The position numbers and the translations under genes were made by a program. A model generated the notes under the pieces. The model was not told the origin of the DNA. It ran no database searches and saw only the letters and a list, made by a program, of their open reading frames with translations. This document shows, one piece after another, positions 32,641 to 40,920 of a stretch of DNA of 64,000 bases; positions within the stretch are counted from its first letter, which is position 1, and every line of letters starts with the position of its first letter. Source of the stretch: Alicycliphilus denitrificans_A (GTDB lineage: Bacteria > Pseudomonadota > Gammaproteobacteria > Burkholderiales > Burkholderiaceae_C); contig NZ_CP126238.1 of the NCBI RefSeq assembly GCF_044792555.1, positions 3,038,001 through 3,102,000 on the forward strand. The letters are read 5' to 3'.

Positions 32641-33822
32641 TCAATGGCGGGGCGCTGAGGCATCACCCCCCAGCCGCCAGGCCACGCGCGCGCCCAGGCC
32701 CACCGCGGCGCCCACCGCCCAGAACAGGCCCCCCACACCGATCAGCGCACTGGCCGAGCCGAACAGCAGCGGCATGACCACGCTGGAGCCGTTGATGGCC
32801 ATGAGGCGCAGGCCCAGCGCCTCGCCATGGCGGTGCGCCGGCGTGAGCTGGTGCAGCATGCTCATGACCATGGGCTGCACCGAACCGAGCGCAAAACCGA
32901 GCAGCACCGAGCAGCTGCCCAGCGCCAGGGCCGTAGGCAACAGCGGGTAGACGGCAAACAGCAGCGCCGTCGCCACCATGGCCCAGGTGACCACGGTTGC
33001 CTCGTGCAGGCGCTCGGCGATGAACGGCATGAGCACGCGGATCAGGGCCGCGGCCATGGCGAAAGCGCCCAGGATGGCGCCTATGACCGAGGCCGACAGC
33101 CCGCGCTCGTAGCCCAGCAGCGGCACGACGAAGGTGTGCACGTCCCAGCAGGACGACAGCAGCCAGTTGACGATGAGCAGGCGGCGAAAGCCGGGCGCGG
33201 CGAGCAGGTCCCAGGCGCGCCCACGGCCGCCGCCCGCGGCCGCCGTGACGGGCGGCAGCTCCTGCGCGCCGCGCACCCACAGCCAGGTAGTGAGGGGCAG
33301 CAAGGCCAGCAGCGCAAAAGCGGCGCGGAACCCGGCGGTGGCCCCGGCCTGCGCGCCCGCATGGTCTATCAGCAGCCCGGCGCAAAACGGTCCCAGGAAA
33401 TTCGACAGCGCCGGCCCTATGGCGAGCCAGCTGAACACCCGGCGCAGTTGCGTGCCGCCCTGCGCCGCGCGGCCCACATGGCGCTGCAGCGCAATCGTGG
33501 CCACGCCCGTGGCGCCGCCCGTGAGCAGGGCCGACAGGCACAGCACCGCAAACACCGGCCAGACCACGGCCGCGCCCGCACCCAGCACGGCCGCCACCAC
33601 GGCGCGGCGCACCGGGCGTTTCAGGCCATGGCGGTCCGCATAGCGCCCCGCCGGCAGGGCCAGGAACACCTGGCTGAGCGCGAACAGCGCCAGCAGCACG
33701 CCCACGGCCGCCGCGCTGTGGCCCTCGCGCAGCGCCAGCAGCGGCGCCGCCATGCGCATGCCGGCCATGCTGGCGTGGATGCAGATCTGTCCCAGGATCA
33801 GGCGCGCCAGGGACCAATCCAT
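32641..33822 (-). CDS. MFS transporter
   Basis: This 393-residue protein has about twelve hydrophobic segments and the MFS signature GRYADRHGLKRP between helices 2 and 3. It begins MDWSLARLILGQICIHASMAG at the ATG 33822, preferred because upstream in-frame sequence is not hydrophobic. The transported compound cannot be told. The MITE lies directly after its stop. Confidence 0.88.
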   Translation of the reverse strand: MDWSLARLILGQICIHASMAGMRMAAPLLALREGHSAAAVGVLLALFALSQVFLALPAGRYADRHGLKRPVRRAVVAAVLGAGAAVVWPVFAVLCLSALLTGGATGVATIALQRHVGRAAQGGTQLRRVFSWLAIGPALSNFLGPFCAGLLIDHAGAQAGATAGFRAAFALLALLPLTTWLWVRGAQELPPVTAAAGGGRGRAWDLLAAPGFRRLLIVNWLLSSCWDVHTFVVPLLGYERGLSASVIGAILGAFAMAAALIRVLMPFIAERLHEATVVTWAMVATALLFAVYPLLPTALALGSCSVLLGFALGSVQPMVMSMLHQLTPAHRHGEALGLRLMAINGSSVVMPLLFGSASALIGVGGLFWAVGAAVGLGARVAWRLGGDASAPRH

Positions 33823-33887
33823 TTCAGTGATCCATAGCGCTGCGCATCGCGCGCAGCCCATGAAACTGGCACGACCCAAGCCAGGGC

Positions 33888-33995
33888 CGCCGTGCAAGGG
33901 CCGCCCCGCCGCACGGGCGGCGTCCCCCTGCCCGCGTAGCGCAGCAAAGCGAGAGCGGGGGGAAGGCGCGAAGCGCCTCAGGGGGGTGTTTCATA
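33888..33995. repeat. GC-rich hairpin block between rmuC and the MFS gene
   Basis: Three hairpins follow one another: CCGCCC/GGGCGG (33901-33920), a CCCCC-rich arm (33923-33934) facing GGGGGG (33957-33962), and GGCGC-GAA-GCGCC (33965-33977), ending CAGGGGGG. It fills the gap after the rmuC stop. I recall similar blocks between genes in other Comamonadaceae, where they behave as a repeat family and may terminate transcription. Confidence 0.6.
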
Positions 33996-35537
33996 TCACT
34001 CGCCCTCGTCCTCTATCAGCAGGCCCGATGCGGGCACGCCTGCCTCCTGCTGTGACGGCGCTTCGGGCGCCGGCAGCTCCTGCACGCCGCGCAGGCGCCG
34101 CTGGATGGCGCGCGTGCGCACGTCCACCTGCTCGAACTTCTTGGCCGCCGCGTCGATGGAGCGGCGCGTGGCCTCGACCACCTCGCCGAACTTGGCGAAC
34201 TCGGTCTTCACCTGGCCCAGCACGCCCCAGACCTCGGAGGAGCGCTTCTCGATCGCCAGGGTCTTGAAGCCCATCTGCAGGCTGCTGAGCATGGCCGCCA
34301 GGTTGGCCGGGCCGGTGATCATCACGCGGCAGTCATTCTGCACCGCCTCCACCAGGCCGGGGCGGCGCATGACCTCGGCAAACAGCCCCTCGGTGGGCAG
34401 GTAGAGCACGGCAAAGTCGGTGGTGTAGGGCGGGGCCACGTATTTGCTGAAGATCTTCTTGGCCTCCAGCTTGATGGAAGACTCGAAGGCATTGCCGGCC
34501 GCGGCCATCGCCGCCTTGTCCGCCTGTTCCTGGGCGTCCAGCAGGCGCTGGTAATGCTCCACGGGGTACTTGGAGTCGATCGGCAGCCACACTGGCTGCT
34601 CCTCGCTCCTGCCCGGCAGGCGGATGGCGAATTCCACCAGCTCATCGCTGCCGGGCTGGGTCTTGACGTTCTTCTCGTACTGGCCCGGCGTGAGCACGTT
34701 GTCGATGATGGCGCCCAGCTGCATCTCGCCCCAGGTGCCGCGCGTCTTCACGTTGGTCATCACGCGCTTCAGGTCGCCCACGCTGCCGGCCAGGGTCTGC
34801 ATCTCGCCCAGGCCCTTGTGCACCTGCTCCAGCCGCTCGCTCACCAGCTTGAAGGAGTCGCCCAGGCGCTGCTCCAACGTGGCGTGCAGCTTTTCGTCCA
34901 CCGTGCGGCGCATTTCCTCCAGCTTGGCAGCATTGTCCTGCTGTATGGCCGCCAGGCGCTCGTTGAGCGTGCCGCGCAGCGCCTCGGCGCCCTGCTGGCT
35001 GCTGGCGACCAGGCCCGCGAGCTGCTGCGACACCGCCTCCTGCAGCCCCGAGAACTGGTGGCGCTGCTGCTGCGTGTGCGCCTCAAGCTGGCCCTGGACA
35101 TCGCCCTTGAGGGCCTGGGCCGTCTGCGTGAGTTCGGCGCGAAAGCCCGCCAGGGCGTCGATCTGCTCCTTGCGCGCCTGGGCCTCGTCGCTGCGCGCCT
35201 GGCCCAGGTGCTGCTCCAGACGCGACTGCAGCGCGCCAAACGCGGCCTGCAGCTCGCCGCGGCTGGTGCGCGACTCCTGCGCCGCGAGCTGCAGGCGCTC
35301 ATCGAGCAGCGCCTGCGTGCTCTGCGTGAAGCCGCGCAGCTGCTGGCCCATGGCCTGCAGCGCTCCGTCGTTCCTGGCCACGGCCAGCTGCGTGGCCTGC
35401 ACCGAGGATTCCAGCGCCTGCAGGCGCGCCAGCCACTCGGGCGGCAGGTCCACGCGCGGGCGGCGCAGCAGCAGCGCGCACAGGAGCAGCACGGTCAGCG
35501 CCAGCAGGGCCAGTGCGGCGGTCATTTCCAGGGTCAT
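33996..35537 (-). CDS. rmuC: DNA recombination protein RmuC homologue
   Basis: This 513-residue protein has an N-terminal transmembrane segment (residues 8-27), a long Gln/Ala/Glu-rich coiled coil (30-240) and the C-terminal RmuC domain (about 255-450), including GTWGEMQLGAIIDNVL, FAVLYLPTEGLFAEVM and MITGPANLAAMLSSL. In E. coli, RmuC limits inversions at short repeats. The nuclease-like fold is a family property. The start at 35537 precedes the membrane helix. Confidence 0.93.
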   Translation of the reverse strand: MTLEMTAALALLALTVLLLCALLLRRPRVDLPPEWLARLQALESSVQATQLAVARNDGALQAMGQQLRGFTQSTQALLDERLQLAAQESRTSRGELQAAFGALQSRLEQHLGQARSDEAQARKEQIDALAGFRAELTQTAQALKGDVQGQLEAHTQQQRHQFSGLQEAVSQQLAGLVASSQQGAEALRGTLNERLAAIQQDNAAKLEEMRRTVDEKLHATLEQRLGDSFKLVSERLEQVHKGLGEMQTLAGSVGDLKRVMTNVKTRGTWGEMQLGAIIDNVLTPGQYEKNVKTQPGSDELVEFAIRLPGRSEEQPVWLPIDSKYPVEHYQRLLDAQEQADKAAMAAAGNAFESSIKLEAKKIFSKYVAPPYTTDFAVLYLPTEGLFAEVMRRPGLVEAVQNDCRVMITGPANLAAMLSSLQMGFKTLAIEKRSSEVWGVLGQVKTEFAKFGEVVEATRRSIDAAAKKFEQVDVRTRAIQRRLRGVQELPAPEAPSQQEAGVPASGLLIEDEGE

Positions 35538-35539
35538 AA

Positions 35540-35597
35540 AATACTATCAATTCAGTAGCTGTTAGCGCTTTACGCATAAGCGCTACAGCCATATTTT
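35540..35597. repeat. Dispersed palindromic repeat, copy H
   Basis: The core (35564-35584) has perfect AGCGCTT / AAGCGCT arms, preceded by CTATCAATTCAGTAGCTGTT. It fills the gap between the 2-hydroxyacid dehydrogenase stop (35599) and the rmuC start (35537). Confidence 0.85.
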
Positions 35598-35598
35598 C

Positions 35599-36579
35599 TT
35601 ATTTCTTCAACGGAGTATTCACGGGCGTGAGCGGGCCGCGTCCGTCAAAGAAGGCGATCAGGTTGTCCGCCGCCAGGCGCGCCATGGCCAGGCGCGTGGC
35701 CACGGTGGCGCTGGCGATATGGGGGGTGAGCACGACGTTGGGCACTTCCAGCAGCCCAGGGTGCACGGCGGGTTCGCCCTCGAACACATCCAGGCCCGCA
35801 GCGGCGATGCGCCTTTCCTTCAAGGCCGCGGCCAGCGCCGCATCATCCACGATGCCGCCGCGCGCGATGTTCACCAGCGTGGCCGTGGGCTTCATGCGCG
35901 CCAGCTCGGGCGCCCCAATCGCATGGTGCGACTCGCTGGTGTAGGGCAGCACCAGCACCAGGTGGTCGGCCTGGGCCAGCAGCTCGTCCTTGCTCACGTA
36001 GCGTGCCCTGCACTCGGCCTCCAGCTCGGGGGCAAGACGCGAGCGGTTGTGGTAGATCACCTGCATGCCAAAGCCATGCGCGCCGCGCCGCGCAATACCC
36101 TGGCCGATGCGGCCCATGCCCAGAATGCCCAGGGTGCTGCCATGCACCTCGCCGCCGGCGAACATGTCGTAGCGCCAGCTCTTCCACAGGCCGGCACGCA
36201 GGTAATGTTCGGCCTCGGCCATGCGCCGGGCCGTGGCCATGAGCAGCGCAAAGCCGAAGTCGGCCGTGGTCTCGGTGAGCACGTCCGGCGTGTTCGTGCC
36301 CTGCACGCCGGCGGCGCTCATGGCATCCACGTCGAAGTTGTTGTAGCCCACGGCCATGTTGGCCACGATTTTCAGGCGTGGGCAGGCGGCCAGCAGCGCG
36401 GCGTCCACGCGGTGGCTGCCGGTGGTGAAGGCGCCGTCCTTGTCCGCCAGGCGCTGGGCCAGCTCGGCCTGGCTCCACAGGGCGTCGTCGGGGTTGGCCT
36501 CGACCTCGAAGTGCCGGGACAGCAGATCGATGATCTCGGGGAACACCTGGCGCGTCACCAGAATGCGGGGCTTGGACAT
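35599..36579 (-). CDS. D-2-hydroxyacid dehydrogenase (glyoxylate/hydroxypyruvate reductase-like)
   Basis: This 326-residue NAD(P)-dependent enzyme has the LGILGMGRIGQGIARR nucleotide-binding motif, the catalytic Arg in NIARGGIVDD, the Glu in DVFEGEP and the His in LTPHIASAT. The sequence is closest in type to GyaR/GhrB glyoxylate reductases. The ATG at 36579 gives MSKPRILVTRQVFPE. It lies 17 bases after the antiporter gene and may be co-transcribed with it. Confidence 0.9.
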   Translation of the reverse strand: MSKPRILVTRQVFPEIIDLLSRHFEVEANPDDALWSQAELAQRLADKDGAFTTGSHRVDAALLAACPRLKIVANMAVGYNNFDVDAMSAAGVQGTNTPDVLTETTADFGFALLMATARRMAEAEHYLRAGLWKSWRYDMFAGGEVHGSTLGILGMGRIGQGIARRGAHGFGMQVIYHNRSRLAPELEAECRARYVSKDELLAQADHLVLVLPYTSESHHAIGAPELARMKPTATLVNIARGGIVDDAALAAALKERRIAAAGLDVFEGEPAVHPGLLEVPNVVLTPHIASATVATRLAMARLAADNLIAFFDGRGPLTPVNTPLKK

Positions 36580-36596
36580 GGGGGAACTCCTTTGTT

Positions 36597-38012
36597 TCAA
36601 CGCAGCCAGATAAAGGTCATGACGACGAACAGCGGCACCAGGATGCCGAACGACCACAGCATGTAGCCGAAAAAGCTCGGCATCTTCACGCCGCGGTCCT
36701 CGGCAATGGCCTTGACCATGAGGTTGGGCGCGTTGCCGATATAGGTGTTGGCACCCATGAACACGGAGCCGGCCGAGATCGCCGCCAGCGTGGTCGCATA
36801 CGTGGTCATGAGCGTGGCCGGGTCGCCCCCCGCGGTGTTGAAGAACACCAGATAGGTGGGCGCGTTGTCCAGGAAGGACGACAGCAGGCCGGTGGCCCAG
36901 AAATACATGGCCGGGTCGGGCGCTCCGTCGGGCCGGGTGACGGCGGCGACGATGGCGCCGAACGGCCCGTTCACCCCCGCCTTGAGCATGGCAATCACGG
37001 GAATGATGGTCAGGAAGATGCCCGCGAACAGCTTGGCCACCTCCTGCATCGGCGCCCAGCCGAACTGGTTGTCGGCATGCACCTGACGCGGCGTGAGCGC
37101 CAGCGAGGCCAGTGTGACCGCGATCAGCCCCAGGTCGCGCACCAGGCCCGGCAGGCCCACGGGGGTGCCAGCCACGTCCCACTGCACGGGCGACTGCCAG
37201 ATGCCGCTCATCAGCACCAGCGCCACCACGGCGAGCAGCAGCACGAAGTTGATCTTGCCGTCAAAACCCAGCGCCGCGGGTGGCGAGTCGGGCGTGGGGT
37301 CGCTGCGGCTGATCTCGCCCGCCTGGCGGAAGTACCAGCTGTCGAGCACATAGAACAGCGCCAGCAGCACACCGACGAGGAACAGTGTTTCGGGAAAGAT
37401 GTGGCGCACGGTCCAGAAGAAATCCACGCCCTTCAAGAAGCCCAGGAACAGCGGCGGATCCCCCAGCGGAGTGAGCGATCCGCCCGCGTTGGAGACGATG
37501 AAAATGAAGAACACCACCACATGGGCCACATGCCTGCGGTTGTCGTTGGCGCGTATCAAGGGGCGAATCAGCAGCATCGACGCGCCCGTCGTGCCCATGA
37601 AGCTCGCCAGCAGCGCGCCCAGGGCCAGAATGCCGACGTTCAATGCCGGGCTGCCATGCAGGTTGCCGCGGATGTAGATGCCGCCGGCCACGGTGAACAG
37701 CGCCGCGAGCAGGATCACGAAGGGGATGTACTCGGCCACCAGCGCATGCACCAGGCCCGCCCCCGCCACCGCCGGCCCGAACACCACGCCGAACGGCAGC
37801 AGGAAGGCCAGCGCCCAGAACGCCACCACCTTGCCGAAATGGTGGTGCCAGAACAGCGGGGCCAGCAGCGGTAGCAACGCGATCGACAGCAGGATGCCGG
37901 CAAACGGCACGCCCCACAGCAACGACAGCTGGCTGCCGTCGATGTCTGCGGCTGCGGCCAAGGTCGGCATCAGGCTAATGGCAGCAAGTGCCAGGGTGCG
38001 AGTAGGTTTCAT
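36597..38012 (-). CDS. Ion-transporter-superfamily Na+/H+ antiporter-like protein
   Basis: This 471-residue membrane protein has a signal-like first segment and about eleven further hydrophobic helices. Two re-entrant-type motifs, SNAGGSLTPLGDPPLFLGF and LDNAPTYLVFFN, are characteristic of the IT superfamily (NhaD/ArsB/CitMHS). Such proteins are named sodium:proton antiporters or putative citrate transporters; which ion or acid it moves is unclear. The ATG at 38012 begins MKPTRTLALAAISLM. It lies between pncB and the dehydrogenase gene. Confidence 0.85.
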   Translation of the reverse strand: MKPTRTLALAAISLMPTLAAAADIDGSQLSLLWGVPFAGILLSIALLPLLAPLFWHHHFGKVVAFWALAFLLPFGVVFGPAVAGAGLVHALVAEYIPFVILLAALFTVAGGIYIRGNLHGSPALNVGILALGALLASFMGTTGASMLLIRPLIRANDNRRHVAHVVVFFIFIVSNAGGSLTPLGDPPLFLGFLKGVDFFWTVRHIFPETLFLVGVLLALFYVLDSWYFRQAGEISRSDPTPDSPPAALGFDGKINFVLLLAVVALVLMSGIWQSPVQWDVAGTPVGLPGLVRDLGLIAVTLASLALTPRQVHADNQFGWAPMQEVAKLFAGIFLTIIPVIAMLKAGVNGPFGAIVAAVTRPDGAPDPAMYFWATGLLSSFLDNAPTYLVFFNTAGGDPATLMTTYATTLAAISAGSVFMGANTYIGNAPNLMVKAIAEDRGVKMPSFFGYMLWSFGILVPLFVVMTFIWLR

Positions 38013-38073
38013 GAAACAGTCTTCCTTGGTTCCTTGGTTTTTTGATTCTTTCGCTGATGGCGGGCTGCGCCGC

Positions 38074-39273
38074 TCAAGCCGGGCCGGGGATGTCGAACAC
38101 CTGGCGCAGGTAGGCCAGGTATTTCTCGTCGTCGCACATGTTCTTGCCCGGCGCATCCGACAGCTTGGCCACGGGCTGGCCGTTGCAGCGCGTCATCTTG
38201 ATGACGATCTGCAGAGGCTCGCAGCCCAGGTCGTTGGTCAGGTTGGTGCCTATGCCAAAGGCCAGCTGACAGCGCCCATGGAAGCGCTGGAACAGCTCGA
38301 TGATGCGCGGCACGGTGAGCGCGTCGCTGAAGATCAGCGTCTTGGTCAGCGGATCGACACGGTTGTCGCGGTAGTGCTGCAGCAGGCGCTCACCCCAGGC
38401 GAAGGGGTCGCCGCTGTCGTGGCGCGCACCGTCGAACAGCTTGCAGAAATACAGGTCGAAGTCGCGCAAAAAGGCATTCATGCCATACACATCGGACAGC
38501 GCAATGCCCAAGTCGCCGCGGTATTCCTTGGCCCACATCTCGAAGCCGAACACCTGGGTGTCGCGCAGCCGCGGGCCCAGCGACTGGCAGGCCTGCAGGT
38601 ACTCGTGCGCCATGGTGCCCAGCGGCGTGAGCCCCAGCTGCATCGCATACAGCACATTGCTCGTGCCCGCCAGCTGCCCGGCTGCGCCGTTGTGGCGCCC
38701 GTCCACGCCCAGGCCGGTGCACAGCGTGCGCAGCACCTCCTCGTGCCAGGCGCGCGAGAAGCGCCGGCGCGTGCCGTAGTCGGCGATCTTCAGGCTCTCC
38801 AGCCCGCTGCCTTGCAGCTGCGCGATCTTGGCCTGCAGGCGCCTGCGCCCCTCGGGCTGGGGCGACGCCTTTTGCGTGTTGCGAAAGTACACCTCGTTGA
38901 CGATGGCCAGCACCGGGATCTCGAACAGTATGGTGTGCAGCCAGGGCCCGGTGATGGTGATGTCGATCTCGCCCGAGGGCAGCGCGCTCACCTGTATGTA
39001 TTTCTCGTTGAGCCGGAACAAGCCGAGGAAATCGACGAAATCGCTCTTGATGAAACGCAGCGAGCGCAGGTAGGCCAACTCGGCATCGTGGAAGTGCAGC
39101 GTGCACAGGGCACGGATCTCGCTACGGATCTCGTTCACATAGGGCGACAGCTGCACGCCCGGGTTGCGGCACTTGAAGCGGTATTCGACCTGGGCCCCGG
39201 GAAACTGGTGCAGCACCACCTGCATCATGGTGAACTTGTACAGGTCGGTGTCGAGCAGGCTGGTAATTATCAT
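38074..39273 (-). CDS. pncB: Nicotinate phosphoribosyltransferase
   Basis: This 399-residue enzyme makes nicotinate mononucleotide from nicotinate and PRPP in NAD salvage. It begins with the family's SLLDTDLYKFTMMQVVLHQFP, has EYRFKCRN, the substrate segment GTRRRFSRAWHEEVL, the GTSNVLYAMQLGLTPLGTMAHEYLQ run with the phosphorylatable His, and FGIGTNLTND. The length equals E. coli PncB (400). Confidence 0.96.
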   Translation of the reverse strand: MIITSLLDTDLYKFTMMQVVLHQFPGAQVEYRFKCRNPGVQLSPYVNEIRSEIRALCTLHFHDAELAYLRSLRFIKSDFVDFLGLFRLNEKYIQVSALPSGEIDITITGPWLHTILFEIPVLAIVNEVYFRNTQKASPQPEGRRRLQAKIAQLQGSGLESLKIADYGTRRRFSRAWHEEVLRTLCTGLGVDGRHNGAAGQLAGTSNVLYAMQLGLTPLGTMAHEYLQACQSLGPRLRDTQVFGFEMWAKEYRGDLGIALSDVYGMNAFLRDFDLYFCKLFDGARHDSGDPFAWGERLLQHYRDNRVDPLTKTLIFSDALTVPRIIELFQRFHGRCQLAFGIGTNLTNDLGCEPLQIVIKMTRCNGQPVAKLSDAPGKNMCDDEKYLAYLRQVFDIPGPA

Positions 39274-39392
39274 GAAAGCGCACGCGCCAAGGCCAGCGCG
39301 GGTCGTGGGCGATGGGGCACCGCCTGGGGCTGAAAGGTTTTTGTCTCGGCCGCGATTCTGGCATCAACGGCAATACCCATCGACGCCCTGAC

Positions 39393-39869
39393 CTAAGACA
39401 GCGGCTCGAGCGCCTGGCGCAGGCGCTGCGGCAAGGCGCGCGGACGGCGATCATCACGCCCCACATAGACATGCACGAAATGGCCGCAGGCCGCGCTCAT
39501 CTCCTGCCCCTGCGCAAACAGGCCCACCTCGTAGCGCACGCTGCTGCCCCCCAGCCGCGCCACGCGGATACCGGCATCGATGCTCTGCGGAAAGGCCAGC
39601 GGGGCAAAGTAGTTGCACTGCGTCTCTACCACCAGGCCAATGGTCTCGCCCTGATGGATGTCCAGAGCGCCCTGCTCGATCAGATAGGCGTTCACCGCCG
39701 TGTCAAACCAGCTGTAGTACACGACATTGTTCACATGGCCGTAGATGTCGTTATCCATCCAGCGCGTGGAGATGCTTCGAAACACGCGGTAGGCCTGCCG
39801 GGGCAGCGGCCCGGGGCGCTGCGGCGTGCCTGCAGCCGTCGAGGGAGAAGAGGCATGGGTCGCATTCAT
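39393..39869 (-). CDS. Hot-dog thioesterase (4HBT/YbgC-like)
   Basis: This 158-residue protein has one hot-dog domain: RWMDNDIYGHVNNVVYYSWFD carries the Asp/His-Asn active-site pattern of 4-hydroxybenzoyl-CoA-type thioesterases. The first 30 residues are a Pro/Ser/Thr-rich extension. It probably hydrolyses acyl-CoA esters; chain length is unknown. It is divergent from the phasin gene. Confidence 0.9.
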   Translation of the reverse strand: MNATHASSPSTAAGTPQRPGPLPRQAYRVFRSISTRWMDNDIYGHVNNVVYYSWFDTAVNAYLIEQGALDIHQGETIGLVVETQCNYFAPLAFPQSIDAGIRVARLGGSSVRYEVGLFAQGQEMSAACGHFVHVYVGRDDRRPRALPQRLRQALEPLS

Positions 39870-39949
39870 GGGGCCGCAATTTTGCCAGCAGCCCTCGGGT
39901 CATCGAGGCAAACGTAACAAACAGAATACGAAGTAATAGACAATAAAAA

Positions 39950-40023
39950 TGCTGCAATGCAGCAAAAAAGACTTGCATCCCGTTCCAGGATCCTTAGAAT
40001 TCACCCCATGCTGCACTGCAACA
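39950..40023 (+). promoter_or_regulatory. Phasin promoter with two PhaR-like operators
   Basis: TGCTGC-AAT-GCAGCA (39950-39964) is a perfect palindrome fitting the PhaR site CTGC-N3-GCAG. TGCTGC-ACT-GCAACA (40009-40023) differs at one arm base. Between them are TTGCAT (39973-39978) and TAGAAT (39995-40000) with a 16-base spacer, a good sigma-70 promoter. The second site lies at the predicted start of transcription, so a bound repressor would block it. Confidence 0.75.
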
Positions 40024-40092
40024 TGACTTAGAGGTCGGTCAGAGCAGACCTCTTAACCCGCCCCCCAAGGGCATTTCAATTGGAGCAATGAC

Positions 40093-40647
40093 ATGACACT
40101 GACCCCCGAGCAAATCCTCGCTTCCCACAAGGCCAACATCGAAACCCTGTTCGGCCTGACCAACAAGGCCTTCGAAGGTGTGGAAAAGTTCGTTCAGTTG
40201 AACGTGGCTGCCTCGCGCGCCGCCCTGACCGAAGCCGCCACCCACACCCAGGCCGTGCTGTCCGTCAAGGACGCACAGGAACTGCTGGCCCTGCAAGCCG
40301 GCCTGTTCCAGCCCATGGCCGAGAAGGCAGCCGCCTACAGCCGTCACGTGTACGAAATCGCCTCCGGCACCGGCGCCGAGTTCGGCAAGGCCTTCGAAAC
40401 CCAGGCCGCAGAAGCCCAGCGCAGCTTCAGCAACCTGGTGGACACGGCCGCCAAGAGCGCACCCGCCGGTTCTGAAACCACGGTCGCCGTGTTCAAGAGC
40501 GCCGTTTCAGCCGCCAACAATGCCTTCGAATCCGTGCAAAAGGCAGTGAAGCAAGCCAGCGACGTGGCCGAGGCCAACTTCAACGCCGTCGCCAACTCGG
40601 CCGCCAACGCCGCCAAGACGGTCGAAGTCGCTGCCCGCAAGCGCTGA
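40093..40647 (+). CDS. phaP: Phasin family protein (PHA granule-associated)
   Basis: This 184-residue, helix-rich, Ala/Lys-rich protein is a phasin: it opens MTLTPEQILASHKANIETLFGLTNKAFEG and continues KFVQLNVAASRAALTEA, the Phasin_2 pattern. Phasins coat polyhydroxyalkanoate granules and control their size and number. There is no signal peptide. GGAG lies eight bases upstream of the ATG. Two PhaR-type operators precede it, consistent with repression by PhaR until granules form. Confidence 0.93.
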   Translation: MTLTPEQILASHKANIETLFGLTNKAFEGVEKFVQLNVAASRAALTEAATHTQAVLSVKDAQELLALQAGLFQPMAEKAAAYSRHVYEIASGTGAEFGKAFETQAAEAQRSFSNLVDTAAKSAPAGSETTVAVFKSAVSAANNAFESVQKAVKQASDVAEANFNAVANSAANAAKTVEVAARKR

Positions 40648-40707
40648 TCACCGGGCTGCGCTCCAGGAGAGCACACCCTAGGGTTTTCACTTATAATTCG
40701 CATATTC

Positions 40708-40816
40708 GCCTTGTCGTCATAGATAGCAAGGCACTCCAGTTGTCTCCTTGGATCCTCTCGAAACTCCGCGTTTCTTGGATCCCTTCAAGCCCGGTCTCTG
40801 ACTGGGCTTTTTTTTT
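40708..40816 (+). ncRNA. Candidate small RNA downstream of the phasin gene
   Basis: A TATAAT hexamer at 40692-40697 is followed by a hairpin with GCCTTG / CAAGGC arms (40708-40713, 40737-40742), a middle region with two TTGGATCC copies, and a strong terminator (40787-40816). No coding frame is evident. No clear -35 box precedes the hexamer, so the segment may instead be the phasin 3' end. Confidence 0.4.
40787..40816 (+). terminator. Rho-independent terminator
   Basis: The stem AAGCCCGGT / ACTGGGCTT (one mismatch) with a CTCTG loop is followed by eight or more T residues. It ends the phasin transcript or the candidate small RNA. Confidence 0.9.
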
Positions 40817-40856
40817 GCCTGCCGACAAAGATGGACCCTCGGGAGCACAATTTTAT

Positions 40857-40880
40857 TTAAGAACAATTCTCGTTTGCTTT
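40857..40880 (+). promoter_or_regulatory. Fur-box-like site upstream of the ferric-iron binding protein gene
   Basis: Read on the minus strand the bases are GCAAACGAGAATTGTTCTTA, which resembles the GATAATGATAATCATTATC Fur consensus as it appears in betaproteobacteria (GCAAATGAGAATNATTCTC). It lies about 40 bases before the start codon, where iron-bound Fur would block transcription. Confidence 0.55.
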
Positions 40881-40920
40881 ATCATCCAGGAATTCCCTCT
40901 CCGAGAAAGATACGACTCCC

